From Anastatus disparis (Eukaryota; Arthropoda; Insecta; Hymenoptera; Eupelmidae): DNA of 64,000 nt. Each line of letters opens with the position of its first letter. Position 1 is the first letter of the stretch. The DNA lies in NCBI GenBank assembly GCA_017163975.1, contig JAFFSR010000307.1, positions 310,001 through 374,000 on the forward strand. Direction: 5' to 3'. The notes beneath the pieces were generated by a model, which had not been told where the DNA came from, made no database searches, and was given only the letters and a program-made list of their open reading frames with translations. The position numbers were made by a program, and so were the translations under genes. Positions 31,132 to 41,013 of this stretch are shown piece by piece.

Positions 31132-31222
31132 ATGGATTTATCATCACCATATAAGATTGCTGGAAGCGACTTCTTGCCAAGGAAAAAAGTTACAGACTTA
31201 GAAAAAGATCACCAGTACATGG
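31132..31222 (+). pseudogene. First exon of a small conserved ORF (truncated)
   Basis: It reads MDLSSPYKIAGSDFLPRKKV and then a Thr/Asp/Leu-rich stretch ending at a possible donor (atg|GTAATT near 31220). No second exon is visible before the integrase gene on the other strand starts at 31273. The segment looks like the start of a small conserved insect transposon protein, but I cannot name it. Confidence 0.35.
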
Positions 31223-31272
31223 TAATTTTTTATTTATTACACTATTATATTGAAAAATACATTTTAATTTTT

Positions 31273-32190
31273 TCAAACAATCTCATTTTTATCCATCCAA
31301 CTATTATGATCGTTACTTAGACTTAACCACTTAACATATATATGTTCACCACTTTTCTTTAAAACTTTTTCTACTAAATAAATTTCTGGATACATAGTCT
31401 TTTGAATTTCCGTTTCATAAAAGCCACCGGAGACTGGTTCATCATAATAATCTTTGACGTGATGAGTTATGGGATTGGTTTCTACAACTCTTGTTATTGT
31501 GAAAATTTCAGTTGACCAATTTAGTGTATAACCTTTTTCAAAAACTTGTTTTATCTTACTTATTCGCACTTTGTCTGCTACTTTGAATTTTGGTTTTTTT
31601 ACAGGTCTTTTTTAAGTTGGGTAATTTTTCTTGATTTCTCTTTCATTTATCTTCGTAACGTTTTCAGGCTCGATTCCAATTGTCCGATGTTTTCTTGAAT
31701 TGTATGCTTTCACTAACTCATGCAGAATATCCAATCATTTATAACTTCCTTGTTTGCTGAATTTTAACCACATTGCATTTTTTAAAGTTCTATTAAAGCG
31801 CTCACATATGCTTGCATGAAGATTACTATGTGAAGAGTAGTGATTTATCTTGTACTTTTTTATAAGATTCTGAAAGTTTGAATTCTAGAATTCTTTTCCT
31901 TGGTTAGTTTGTAAATTCAATGCCACCCGTCCTTGTTTTAATATTGACTTTATAGCTAGTGTAACATCATTGCCACTCTTCGATTTGACTGGTACAGCCC
32001 ATGCATACTTTAAAAATATATCTATGACAGTTAGTAAGTAGCGAAAACCTTTGTTCTCCTTGAAGTAAGGTATCATTTCCACAAGGTCAGCTTGCCAAGT
32101 CTCATCTAATCCGCGTATGTCATATTTTCTTCGCTTGTACCTTCGACGTGCTGGCTTGTGTACCTCTTCAACTACTCTTTGACGTTCCAT
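31273..32190 (-). pseudogene. int: Polinton integrase with C-terminal chromodomain, broken
   Basis: A retroviral-type integrase that would insert the Polinton. The core begins with an Arg/Lys-rich stretch, then WQADLVEM (first catalytic Asp) near 32090. FLKYAWAVPVKSKSGNDV follows, and then NLQTNQGKEF near 31885, where the second catalytic Asp of the family's TDQGKEF is Asn. After a stop, frame pieces near 31780-31800 show ICERFNRTLK with the catalytic Glu. The C-terminal frame 31569-31273 has KVADKVRISK just before it and a chromodomain-like end (GEHIYVKWLSLSNDHNSWM). Two frame breaks and the Asp-to-Asn change make it inactive. Confidence 0.88.
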
Positions 32191-32191
32191 C

Positions 32192-32581
32192 TTAAACTTC
32201 AGCTTTAGCAATATCAGATTGTCTATTCATTTCTTTAATTATATATTCAATACTCGCAGAATTTCGTTGAGTCATATCATAGAGATAAGTTAATTTTTCG
32301 TCTATTTCTGCTTTATATATTTCAACTTTGTTCTCATATTCTTGTATAGCTTTAGCAACTTTTATAATTTTAGAAGATAAGAAATCAACTTTTTTCTGTA
32401 GGATATTATTTAGTGAATTCAAACTAATCGCATCATTTAGATGATTAGCCTCTCCAATATTGCAAAGCCGCTTATTTTCTAAATCAAAATCACCATCTGA
32501 TATAATATTGAATCCAATACCTCGAGGACCATGACTCACTTCCGAGCCCTCAAGTTTTCTTCCAAACACATCGAGAATCAT
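32192..32581 (-). CDS. Fibre-like coiled-coil protein
   Basis: 129 residues, frame intact. Residues ~13-55 (HGPRGIGFNIISDGDFDLEN, then KRLCNIGEANHLNDAISL) match the K-R-L-x-N-[VI]-x-x-P-x-x-x-x-D-A-[VI] pattern found in trimeric phage tail-fibre repeats. A long coiled coil (~60-115) follows. It lies between integrase and the conserved unknown on the same strand, 2 bp from the integrase start. I infer a virion spike or fibre; other Polinton and adintovirus genomes carry similar short ORFs. The frame could still be a remnant of a longer protein. Confidence 0.6.
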   Translation of the reverse strand: MILDVFGRKLEGSEVSHGPRGIGFNIISDGDFDLENKRLCNIGEANHLNDAISLNSLNNILQKKVDFLSSKIIKVAKAIQEYENKVEIYKAEIDEKLTYLYDMTQRNSASIEYIIKEMNRQSDIAKAEV

Positions 32582-32612
32582 GTTACTACTGTTGATTTAA
32601 AAATTGTGCACG

Positions 32613-33608
32613 TCAATATATATGTCCAGCTTCACGTAGTTCCTCTATAATTGATTGGATTTCATTATTGTGATTATTATTTCCAGCAGATCGTTCAGCT
32701 ATTAATAATCGCAGTCTTTCGACAAGCTCATTTGGATCATCCCAGTAGACTAGATCCATAAAAGTATTCTTTTTTGCTATTTTATATTTAGGTATGAGAC
32801 CCCCTCCACTGGTAGATATTCTACTGCGATCACTGCGGAACATTGGTGCTATGATTTTTGAATATTTTCTACTCTTTGAAGAGCGTATATTCTCATTTTT
32901 GCTATGTCTTTTTCCATGGGCATTTGTTGCTTCCAGGATAATGCGATAGTTCTTACGATCTGTTGTACTTAGAAGATTATCAACAGGTTCTTTTTTAAAA
33001 AGCAATTCCATTAGACCACTGCTTTTAGGAAAACTTAAATCTTTTACTTTTATTATTTTATCATCAAATAGAATTTGTGAATCACCTATCATGTATACCC
33101 CACTGACTTTTCTCACTTCGTATATGTTATCCATTTTGCTGCGACTTCCATTGAGAATTGATAAAAAGTCTGTCGGTTCAGTTTCTTTATGCGCAGATAC
33201 AAATGGTGAATATATAGATTTAAATGATTAATTTGCAGAATTGAATGATGAATTCATCATTGTGCTATTTATTGGAGAAAAATCATCGCCATTAGAAGCA
33301 TAATTATCAAACGCTGAACCCGAGTCATTAATATCGTTTACAATATAACTTGATTCATCGAATCTCAATCTTTTTTTTTGCCAATTTTCTGTTACTGTCT
33401 ATAGCCGAAATGTGATTAGAACGTGACACACTTTCAGTTGTCAAATCGACAAGCTTTTCAAGTGGTGTAATAACTGGTTTTAAAGTATCACCAATAACTT
33501 TTTCAAAATCATCTCTCTCCTTTTTTAATAAAGAGTATTTTTTTTAATAGCCTCACGTGCTCGTAAGAGCTCGCTAAGAATATTTTCTCCTTTCTTAAAG
33601 TCAGGCAT
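32613..33608 (-). pseudogene. Conserved Polinton protein of unknown function, broken
   Basis: The C-terminal 173 residues (33134-32613) are open. The upstream frame back to ATG at 33608 (MPDFKKGENILSELLRAREA) continues the protein through stops near 33520 and 33230. Blocks include VITPLEKLVDLTTESV, GDSQILFDDK, the C-terminal VYWDDPNELVERLRLLIAER and SIIEELREAGHIY. I recognise this C-terminal signature from invertebrate Polintons but know no function. A structural or DNA-packaging role is only a guess from the neighbouring genes. Confidence 0.7.
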
Positions 33609-33651
33609 GCTGACAAGATGCTGTCTACAATCAAACTGCAAAGATTAAGAT

Positions 33652-34088
33652 TTATACTTTCTCTTTAATGACAGAACAGTCAAATCGTTTTCTATATCTA
33701 CCATCATTCATTGCTCTATCTTTGTCAACAACAACAAATCCATACTTGTCATTCTTCCAGCATTCAGTACAAAGATTTCGAAATTCATTTAAAGTTAAGT
33801 AAGTATTCACATGGTCTTCATAGATATGTTTAAGATTAACATCATCTTGACGATAAATTACCATCAAATTAATATTGTCTCTGATGAGATGTTTCGGTAT
33901 ATGAGCATATGACTGACATGGATAAAAGCTATCTACACTTTTGTGTCTCCCCATACAGAAAAAAGCTCTGACGTTATCCTGCTTCTCATAAGCCACATCG
34001 TCAAAAATCATAATTGAATTAGGTAGGGCTTCATCTGGAGACACTACAGATGCTCACTACACAGATGTTCACTAAACGGTAGATATGA
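33652..34088 (-). pseudogene. Packaging ATPase, C-terminal half (split by insertion)
   Basis: The FtsK/HerA (A32)-like ATPase of Polintons pumps DNA into capsids. This half has the Walker B strand IMIFDDV followed by RAFFCMGRHKSVDSFYPCQS, the C-terminal FVVVDKDRAMNDGRYRKRFD and a stop at 33652. Upstream, 34047-34076 is a 15-bp tandem duplication (cagatgctcactaca/cagatgttcactaaa) that brings an in-frame stop. The frame is interrupted at 34088/41705 by the 7.6-kb insertion, and the N-terminal half is at 41705-41976. Confidence 0.9.
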
Positions 34089-34104
34089 CCCACACAGCAT
34101 GAAA

Positions 34105-35562
34105 TATTGCAGTGAAACTTTCACTGAAATATTGTGCTGAAATATTGTCACAAGATTGCAGCAATCTTGTCTTAACATTGCTAAGAGGTTTCATGAAACA
34201 TTTCAGTGTAATATTGCTGCAAACTTGCTACAAGGTTACAGAAAATAATTCAAGCAATATTGCAAGGAACCTTTCATGAAAGATTGCAGCGAGGTTTCTG
34301 CAAGGTTTTATAAAACATTTCATGAAATATTGCAAGAAACCTTTCATGAAAGGTTGCAGCGAGGTTTCTGCAAGATTTTAGAAACAATTCATGAAATATT
34401 GCAAGAAAACTTTCATGACATGTTTCAGCGAGGTTTCCAGCAAGATTTAGAAAACATTTCATAGAATATTGCAAGAAACCTTTCATGAAAAGTTGCAGCG
34501 AGGTTTCTGAAAGATTTTAGGAATATTTCATGAAATATTGCAAGAAACCTTTTATGAAAGGTTGCATAAAGGTTTCCAGCAAAATTAAGAAAACATTTTA
34601 TAAAATATTGCAAGGAACCTTTCATGAAAGGTTGCAGCAAGGTTTCTGCAAGATTTTAGAAATATTTCATGAAATTTCGCAAGAAACCTTTCATGAAAGA
34701 TTGCAGCGAGGTTTCTGTAAGATTTTAGAAATATTTCATGAAATATTGCAAGAAAACTTTCACGAAAGGTTACAGCGAGGTTTTCAGCACGATTTAGAAA
34801 TTATTTCATGGAATATTGCAAGAAACCTTTCATGAAAGGTTGCAGCGAGGTTTCTGCAAGATTTTAGAAATATTTCATGAAATATTGCAAGAAACCTTTC
34901 GTGAAAGGTTGCAGCGAGGTTTCTGCAAGATTCTAAAAACATTTCATGAAATATTGCAAGAAACCTTTCACGAAAGGTTTCAGCGAGTTTTCCAGCAAGA
35001 ATTGGGGAACTTTTCATGGAATGTTGCAAGAAACCTTTCATGAAAGATTGCAGCGAGGTTCCTGTAAGATTTTAGATACATTTTATGAAATATTGCAAGA
35101 AACCTTTCATGAAAAGTTTCAGTGAGGTTCCTAGCAAGATTTGGGGAACATTTTACGAAATATCACAAGAGACCTTTGATGAAAGGTTGCAGCAAGGTTC
35201 GTGCAAGATTTTAGAAACATTTTACGAAATATTGCAAGATACCTTTTATGAAAGGTTTCAACGAGGTTTCCAGCAAAATTTGATGAATATTTTATGAAAT
35301 ATTACGAGGTATATTTTGTTAAAAGTTGCAGTAAGATTTCTGCAAGGTTTTTGACAAGATTTCTAAGATATCACAAAAAATATTGCTATGTACATTTTGC
35401 CAATGGTTATTACCATATTTTTGGCAATCTTTATAAAATATTCCAGAAAAGCGTTTCACAAAAAGTATCAGCAAAGTTTCATGAATAATTTCAAAATGTA
35501 ATTGCAGCAAACCTTTCATAAACAGTTTCAGCAATAATTCCGCAAGTTTTTATAAAAGATTC
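34105..35562. repeat. 69-bp satellite array (left part)
   Basis: Unit: ctttcatgaaaggttgcagc, gaggtttctgcaagatttta, gaaatatttcatgaaatatt, gcaagaaac. Successive gcagcgagg motifs fall at 34634, 34703, about 34772 and 34842, and so on, about 20 units by eye. Each unit holds the palindrome tttcatgaaa. Because 69 is a multiple of three, frames stay open on both strands with 23-residue repeats; I regard these frames as by-products. Confidence 0.85.
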
Positions 35563-35787
35563 TAAGAGTAGTCCAGATTCGCTGTTCTTGTCTTATATTT
35601 GGTTTCCTGTTATTTACTCAAGTATTTATTGCTGTAGTTGTATTGTAAACGGGAAGTTGAGCGCAATAAGTATGCTATTATTATAAATATTTATGCGTAG
35701 GGTAAAAAAATCCATCGGATTGTTATTGAAAAAAGTAAAGAACGCATAAATATTAGAAACAAAACCTTTTATTTCAATATATTAAAC

Positions 35788-36052
35788 TGAGTTATGTAAC
35801 AAGTAATAAAAAGCGTTATGATAATATATAAATGTGTTTGAACTTTATTTAATAAATACAGAGTTGCTACAGAGTATGCTTATGCGCAAGAGAAGAGCGA
35901 CTAGCTCCGGCACAGTGAGAAGCACGACCAAGACTAACGCCTCACATTCAAAGTAACTAACGGCTTTCCCCACCATGTACTAATCACGCACACACTCATA
36001 CATACAGTAATACAGAGAGAGTATGAGAACCAATACATTTATATTTCTAACA
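35788..36052 (-). repeat. Copia 3' LTR
   Basis: Reads TGTTAGAAATATAAATG ... CATAACTCA on the coding strand. Same 265-bp sequence as 40571-40835. Confidence 0.93.
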
Positions 36053-36064
36053 CTCCCCCTGTTC
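36053..36064 (-). other. Copia polypurine tract
   Basis: gaacagggggag on the coding strand, directly before the 3' LTR and within the last pol codons. Confidence 0.8.
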
Positions 36065-36915
36065 GAATAATCTCTCTTCTAAAACATTCATCATCCTCTT
36101 TAAAACATTAAATTGCGATTTGGCAAGACTCTTTGTAAGAATGTCAGCCAACTGTTCTTTAGTACTAACACTCTTAACAATCACGGTGCCATTTTCTACT
36201 TGTTCTCTTATAAATGAAATCGGAGTTCAATATGCTTAGTGCCTCTATTATTACTTGGGTGCTTAGATAATTCAATTGCACTTCTATTATCCACAAACAA
36301 ATCACAACCCTTTGCGCATTCAACTCCCATTTCACTTAAGAACCTTTTCAACCACACAAGTTCCTTACATGCCTCACACGCAGCAACGTATTCCGCTTCA
36401 GTCGTACTTTGCGCTACAATACTTTGTTTTCTCGAAAACCATATAACCGGTGCTGAAGCACATAAAATAACACAACCACTTGTAGACTTTCTTGTGTCTA
36501 AACAACCAGCGAAATCTGCATCCGCATATGCAATCGGAGACATGTTAACAGAATTACCATTGTATAAAATTCCTACATTACTCGTTTTAATCAAATATCT
36601 AAAAACACGGTTCAAACATTTAACATGAGTTACATTAAAATTATTTACAAATCTACTCAATGTATTTACAATATAGGCTATATCTGGTCTTGTAACATTA
36701 GCCAGAAACAATAAAGAACCGATAGCCTCTCTATACGGATAATTAACATATTTGTCATTATTACACGGTTTACATAAAATCAAACCTAGTTCAGCAGGCG
36801 TATCAGTGGGGTTCGCAGTATCCATATTAAACCTTCTAATAATCTTTTTACAATAACATTCCTGATTTATAAAAATCGTTTTCTTATCTAAATCCCTATT
36901 AATTTGAATTCCCAC
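36065..36915 (-). pseudogene. pol: Copia pol, C-terminal RT/RNase H part
   Basis: The open frame from 36915 reads the RT end and then RNase H: ADADFAGCLDTRKSTSGCVI (first acidic residues), STTEAEYVAACEA, LFVDNRSAIELSKHP and RTKHIEL-like KHIELRFHL. A frame break near 36210 shifts the last ~45 codons (REQVENGTVIVKSVSTKEQL and following), which still run to the polypurine tract. RNase H removes the RNA strand during reverse transcription. Confidence 0.85.
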
Positions 36916-36968
36916 GAATATACCTACCGGACCAACAGTTGCTTCAAAACTATCACATAAATCTTTAA

Positions 36969-37592
36969 TTACATTCTGTATATCATCATATTACTACCAA
37001 AAATCATACCATCATCCACTACAAGCGCTAGATACATAGATGACTCATTCTCTCTTTTACATACAAAAACAGACCATTCTGAATCACACTTTACAAAACC
37101 AAATCTATTTAAAAATTCACAGAAATGTGTATTCCAACATTTAGATGCCTGCTTGAGTCCATAAAGAGATTTTCTCAATCTACACTCTTTGTTCTTCGCA
37201 TCAGGAACATAAAGACCCTCTGGTATCTTGATATAAATTTCTTCTTTCAATTCACTATACAGATATGCAGTCTTAATATCAAATTGCACCATTTCCAAGT
37301 TCTTCTGTGCAGCCAATGCAAATAAAACTCTGATGGATTCATATCTTGCGACAGGTGCATAGGTATCAAAATAATCAATGCCTGGACGCTGCATAAAACC
37401 ACGAGCGCACAATCTTGCTTTGTATCTATCAACATTACCAGCTGAATCAGTCTTGACCTTAAAAACCCATGTCGTATCCAGTAAGTTTGCATCCACCGGG
37501 GAACGACAATGTCCCAAGTATTATTTACTTTATGAGAATGCAACTCCTCTGCCACAGCCGACTTCCACTGCACAACATCACTTCCATTCATG
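36969..37592 (-). pseudogene. pol: Copia pol, reverse transcriptase part
   Basis: The frame restarts just beyond the MITE at about 37592 (WKSAVAEELHSHKVNNTWDI) and, after a frame change near 37510, continues as RT: TTWVFKVKTD, RYKARLCARGFMQRPGIDYF, FDIKTAYLYSELKEEIYI, RKSLYGLKQASKCW. The catalytic YVDD equivalent reads VVDDG at about 37016-37030. Another frame break near 36990 separates it from the RNase H part. Confidence 0.88.
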
Positions 37593-37913
37593 CACTGAGA
37601 GAATATTGGTATAAATGCTGCACTTACTAGTACAGCAGAACTCTAAAACGCATGAATTGATTCGTCCTTTGATTTGGTGCTGCTGTTGTCCCGAAACAGT
37701 ACAGCATTCGTCTTAGTCTTGCGCTTATGATATACAAAAAGCGCCTACGATATCTGAAAAGCGCCTCTGGTGGACGAAAAGAGAAACTCAGCTGATGTAT
37801 ATTAGTCGTTTTGGGACGGCTGGGCCCCCGAATCTTGTGGCGCTTCTGCACGAATCGACGATGCAGCGGCTGTACTTAGAGTTTCCATCAGACGAGCCAA
37901 TGTTTTCTCAGTG
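37593..37913. mobile_element. 321-bp MITE inside Copia pol
   Basis: Ends CACTGAGAGAATATTGG and CCAATGTTTTCTCAGTG form a 17-bp imperfect inverted repeat. The flanks are TG at 37591-37592 and TG at 37914-37915. Removing the element plus one TG leaves the integrase-RT junction of the Copia frame continuous, which confirms both borders. It explains why the integrase frame ends in unrelated residues. Confidence 0.85.
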
Positions 37914-39168
37914 TGGCATCAGAGAAATTAATCGGCTCCTGAATATCGACAACATTGCCTTCATATCTTTTTGGCTTCTTTATCAAGGTTCTATCCCGTA
38001 AAGTCATATTAGACTCTTTTGAATTTCTTTTCTTGCCACGTTTTTGCTTGTCATTTACATCTTGAATATGCTGCTGCACAGGCTCTTCTTCTGACAGATC
38101 CATAGATTCTTCCATATCATTTGTACTGTTCATACTTGCATAATCTTGTTCATCTTCTTGTTCAGCTTCCAAAACTGACTCATCAGACAATTCCTTATTC
38201 TCAGCCTCATTCAAATTTGAAAACATTAATAACGGAACAGTAGACTCATTATGAGCAACATTAAACTTTACATCACATGCTATCACAACTTTTCTGCTTA
38301 CAGGATCAAACAATCTATAATTTGTTGAATCTTCATGGTAACCTACTAAAATCATTTTTACAGCTTTAGCATCAAACTTCTTTCTGAGGGTTTCATGCAC
38401 AAAAGAATATGCATCACTTCCAAAAGGACGCATGTGACTTACATCAGGCTTTCTTCCATACCACATTTCAAATGGTGTAAAATTTCTGTTGTTAGCATTT
38501 GTTGTCCGATTCAACGAATATACGGTAGTATTAACAGCTTCGACCCATAAATCCTTGGGTAACTGCTTTGCATGCATCATGCTCCGGGCTGACTCAACAA
38601 TAGTACGGTTCTCTCTTTCTATACGACCATTTTGTTTTGGCGTACGTGCAACGGAGGTACCTAACCTTATGCCTTCTTCAGAGAGAAATTTCTTGAAATT
38701 TTTATTGACAAATTCAGTGCCATTATCAACCCGAAATGTTAAGATAACTTTACCTTGACGAACTGCTTCCCTATAAAACTGCTTAAAACAATCAAATGCT
38801 TCATTCTTATGCTTGATGAAAAATACTCTTCTGAAGTGCGACCTTCTATCCTTGATCAGGAAAAAATATCTATTGCCTCCAACAGATAGAGACATAGGAC
38901 CACAAAGGTCTGCATGAATTGATTCACCAACCTGATACTCTCGAGCATAAGTTCGCTCATGATCCGGCTTACGATGCATCTTACCAAGAATACAACCCTC
39001 ACAGAAAGCTTCTTTACCAGTCACATCTGCAATACCATCAACAACTTTATTCTTAATCATATGCTTTAATTCAGCATGATTCACATGACCAAGTGTTTCG
39101 TGTAGGTCACTTAATTTCAAATTGCCTGCGTTGGCTTGAGGCATCATAATTCTAAAAACAAACAGCAT
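37914..39168 (-). pseudogene. pol: Copia pol, integrase part
   Basis: Contains the pre-integrase HHCC finger (LHETLGHVNHAELKHM, CEGCILGKMHR) and the DDE core: Asp in HADLCGPM, Asp in FRVDNGTEF, Glu in GRIERENRT. After it come the Copia-type linker and a Glu/Asp-rich region. The frame runs into the MITE and stops at 37888. Upstream it is joined to gag only through a 1-nt change in an A-run (39154-39158). The catalytic triad is intact. Confidence 0.9.
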
Positions 39169-40499
39169 ATATCATTGAATGCTTTAACACCTTCTGCTAC
39201 AACTTGATGTGTTCTCGGATCTTCTAGTCTCACTGTTTTGGCCTCAAAAATTACACGAAAGCCTTTACGTGTTGCGACATTAGTTGAGAATAAATTTTTC
39301 TTTAAAGCTGGTACAAAAAGTACATTCTCAATTCTACCATCTATCCATTTACCTTCAATTAACCGTGCAATAAGTATAGTTCCGGTACCCATTGCATCAC
39401 ACTGCGTATTATCACCAAGATATACCTTAACTTTGTCTAACGGCTTAAAATCTACGAACCAGTCACGTCGCGGTGACATATGTACAGTGCAAGCACTATC
39501 GGTAAGCCAGACATCCATTATATCTGTAGTGTGTAGTTTATCCTTTATTTCAGAGATGGCGTTACATTCCAACTTTTCAAAATCATTTACAGTAGCGATA
39601 AGAGCGCTAGCCAACGTTGAATTTACTTGAAAATTAGATGAGTTATATTTACTACTATTCGGCTCACCTTGACCTTGATTGTTTTGTTTACGATCGGGCT
39701 TCGGACAATATTTGCTTATGTGCCCGAATTCGTTACAGTTATAGCATCTCAAATTTGAATTATAACGTAAATTAAAATTACCTTGCCTGTTTTCCCGTGA
39801 AGCTCTTTGTTCATTTATTTTACGATGCAAATTATATTTCATGCTTCGTTGACCATTAGGTCTACATTGTGACGTCACTGCCAGAACGTTCAAATCTTGC
39901 TCATCATTATCCTTCTTCATTTTCTTTTCTTCTTTAATTAATCTTTCCTGCAAATTTTGAAACGTTTGACGCACAGGATCGGTACTGTCCCAAGCAGTAG
40001 AAAAATTTGAATATTCCATCGATAGACCGCTCAACGTTTTGGACATGACTTGACTATCAGAAATATTTTCTCCTATGTCCTTGAGCTGACACACAATATT
40101 TTCAATCTTCGATGTATACTCCAAAACGGTTTCACCTGTTTCCAACTTACATTGGTGAAATTTATTAAGCAATAAAAGCTTATTATTTTCCGAGTGCTCC
40201 TCATGTATGCTACATAACTTTTTCCAGATTTCATTTGCCGTTACACACATAAGACAATTTCTCATTTGTTCGGTTGTCATTGTAGATGACAAAATTACTG
40301 CGGCTCTTGCGTCTTTTTCGTCCCATTTGTCCTGGGCTTCATTTGTATTATCAAGCGGGCGTATCTCTTCGCCAAGAGTGATTTTCTTCAATTTCAGAGA
40401 TAGTAATACACGGACTATCTGAAACTTCCACAACTGGAAATTCGTACCATCAAACTTAACCACGTTTGCATGGTGAAACTGATTATTCACTTCACTCAT
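39144..40499 (-). CDS. gag: Copia Gag and protease
   Basis: 451 residues from ATG 40499. The N-terminal UBN2-like capsid has NVVKFDGTNFQLWKFQI, LEYTSKIENIVCQLKDIGE and LSGLSMEYSNF. A CCHC knuckle CYNCNEFGHISKYC lies at residues ~251-264. The protease motif WLTDSACTVHMSP is at ~330, with DSA where DSG is usual. The frame ends at 39144 in a homopolymer-related break. The protein packages Copia RNA into particles. Confidence 0.92.
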   Translation of the reverse strand: MSEVNNQFHHANVVKFDGTNFQLWKFQIVRVLLSLKLKKITLGEEIRPLDNTNEAQDKWDEKDARAAVILSSTMTTEQMRNCLMCVTANEIWKKLCSIHEEHSENNKLLLLNKFHQCKLETGETVLEYTSKIENIVCQLKDIGENISDSQVMSKTLSGLSMEYSNFSTAWDSTDPVRQTFQNLQERLIKEEKKMKKDNDEQDLNVLAVTSQCRPNGQRSMKYNLHRKINEQRASRENRQGNFNLRYNSNLRCYNCNEFGHISKYCPKPDRKQNNQGQGEPNSSKYNSSNFQVNSTLASALIATVNDFEKLECNAISEIKDKLHTTDIMDVWLTDSACTVHMSPRRDWFVDFKPLDKVKVYLGDNTQCDAMGTGTILIARLIEGKWIDGRIENVLFVPALKKNLFSTNVATRKGFRVIFEAKTVRLEDPRTHQVVAEGVKAFNDICCLFLEL

Positions 40500-40548
40500 T
40501 TTGTAGCAACTTATTCAAACTTTAACGGCATTTAATATTATCATTTAC

Positions 40549-40562
40549 CTGGGCCCATAACC
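40549..40562 (-). other. Copia primer-binding site, initiator tRNA-Met internal
   Basis: GGTTATGGGCCCAG on the coding strand, 8 bp from the 5' LTR. It is complementary to the anticodon-arm region of initiator tRNA-Met, the half-tRNA priming known for Drosophila copia. Confidence 0.8.
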
Positions 40563-40570
40563 TATGAAAA

Positions 40571-40835
40571 TGAGTTATGTAACAAGTAATAAAAAGCGTT
40601 ATGATAATATATAAATGTGTTTGAACTTTATTTAATAAATACAGAGTTGCTACAGAGTATGCTTATGCGCAAGAGAAGAGCGACTAGCTCCGGCACAGTG
40701 AGAAGCACGACCAAGACTAACGCCTCACATTCAAAGTAACTAACGGCTTTCCCCACCATGTACTAATCACGCACACACTCATACATACAGTAATACAGAG
40801 AGAGTATGAGAACCAATACATTTATATTTCTAACA
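40571..40835 (-). repeat. Copia 5' LTR
   Basis: Partner of 35788-36052; on the + strand it runs TGAGTTATG ... TTCTAACA. It contains aataaa near 40635, read from the + strand. Confidence 0.93.
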
Positions 40836-41013
40836 CAATATTCTCTACTTCTCTCAAAAACGATGCTGAGGAATTTTTTCTTCTTGTGCACAAATATTGA
40901 TAATAATACTATTGCGCTCAACTAGTAATTTATAGATACAACGATTGATACTTAAGCAAATAAGAAAAACTTTATTACACAAGGATAGAAAATCCTGCCT
41001 ACTATTAAATATT

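Larger units (their letters stand above)
35788..40835 (-). mobile_element. Copia-type LTR retrotransposon (5.05 kb, minus strand)
   Basis: Two LTRs of 265 bp, identical where compared, flank a single gag-pol region ordered gag, protease, integrase, RT, RNase H. That order is diagnostic of Ty1/copia. PBS and polypurine tract are in place. LTR identity points to a recent insertion, yet the coding region has three frame breaks and a MITE. Confidence 0.95.
35563..41013. mobile_element. Foldback element copy 2, split by Copia
   Basis: The left arm 35563-35787 (ttctaagagtagtccagatt, cgctgttcttgtc, tgttatttactcaagtattt) and right arm 40836-41013 (cttcttgtgcac, attgcgctcaac, atacttaagcaaataa) are the two halves of the foldback seen at 1125-1523. 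The Copia element sits in the loop. caatat occurs on both sides of the Copia insertion, but the left copy is followed by 7 extra bases, so the target duplication is not clean. Confidence 0.8.

Noticed and set aside
34274..35488. Several 60-100-codon frames on both strands with 23-residue repeats
   Set aside because: They follow from a 69-bp (multiple of three) satellite; both strands are open equally and no start, promoter or domain is seen.
34105..35562. Regular repeats resembling a CRISPR array
   Set aside because: Units are directly adjacent satellite copies without unique spacers, in a eukaryotic transposon.
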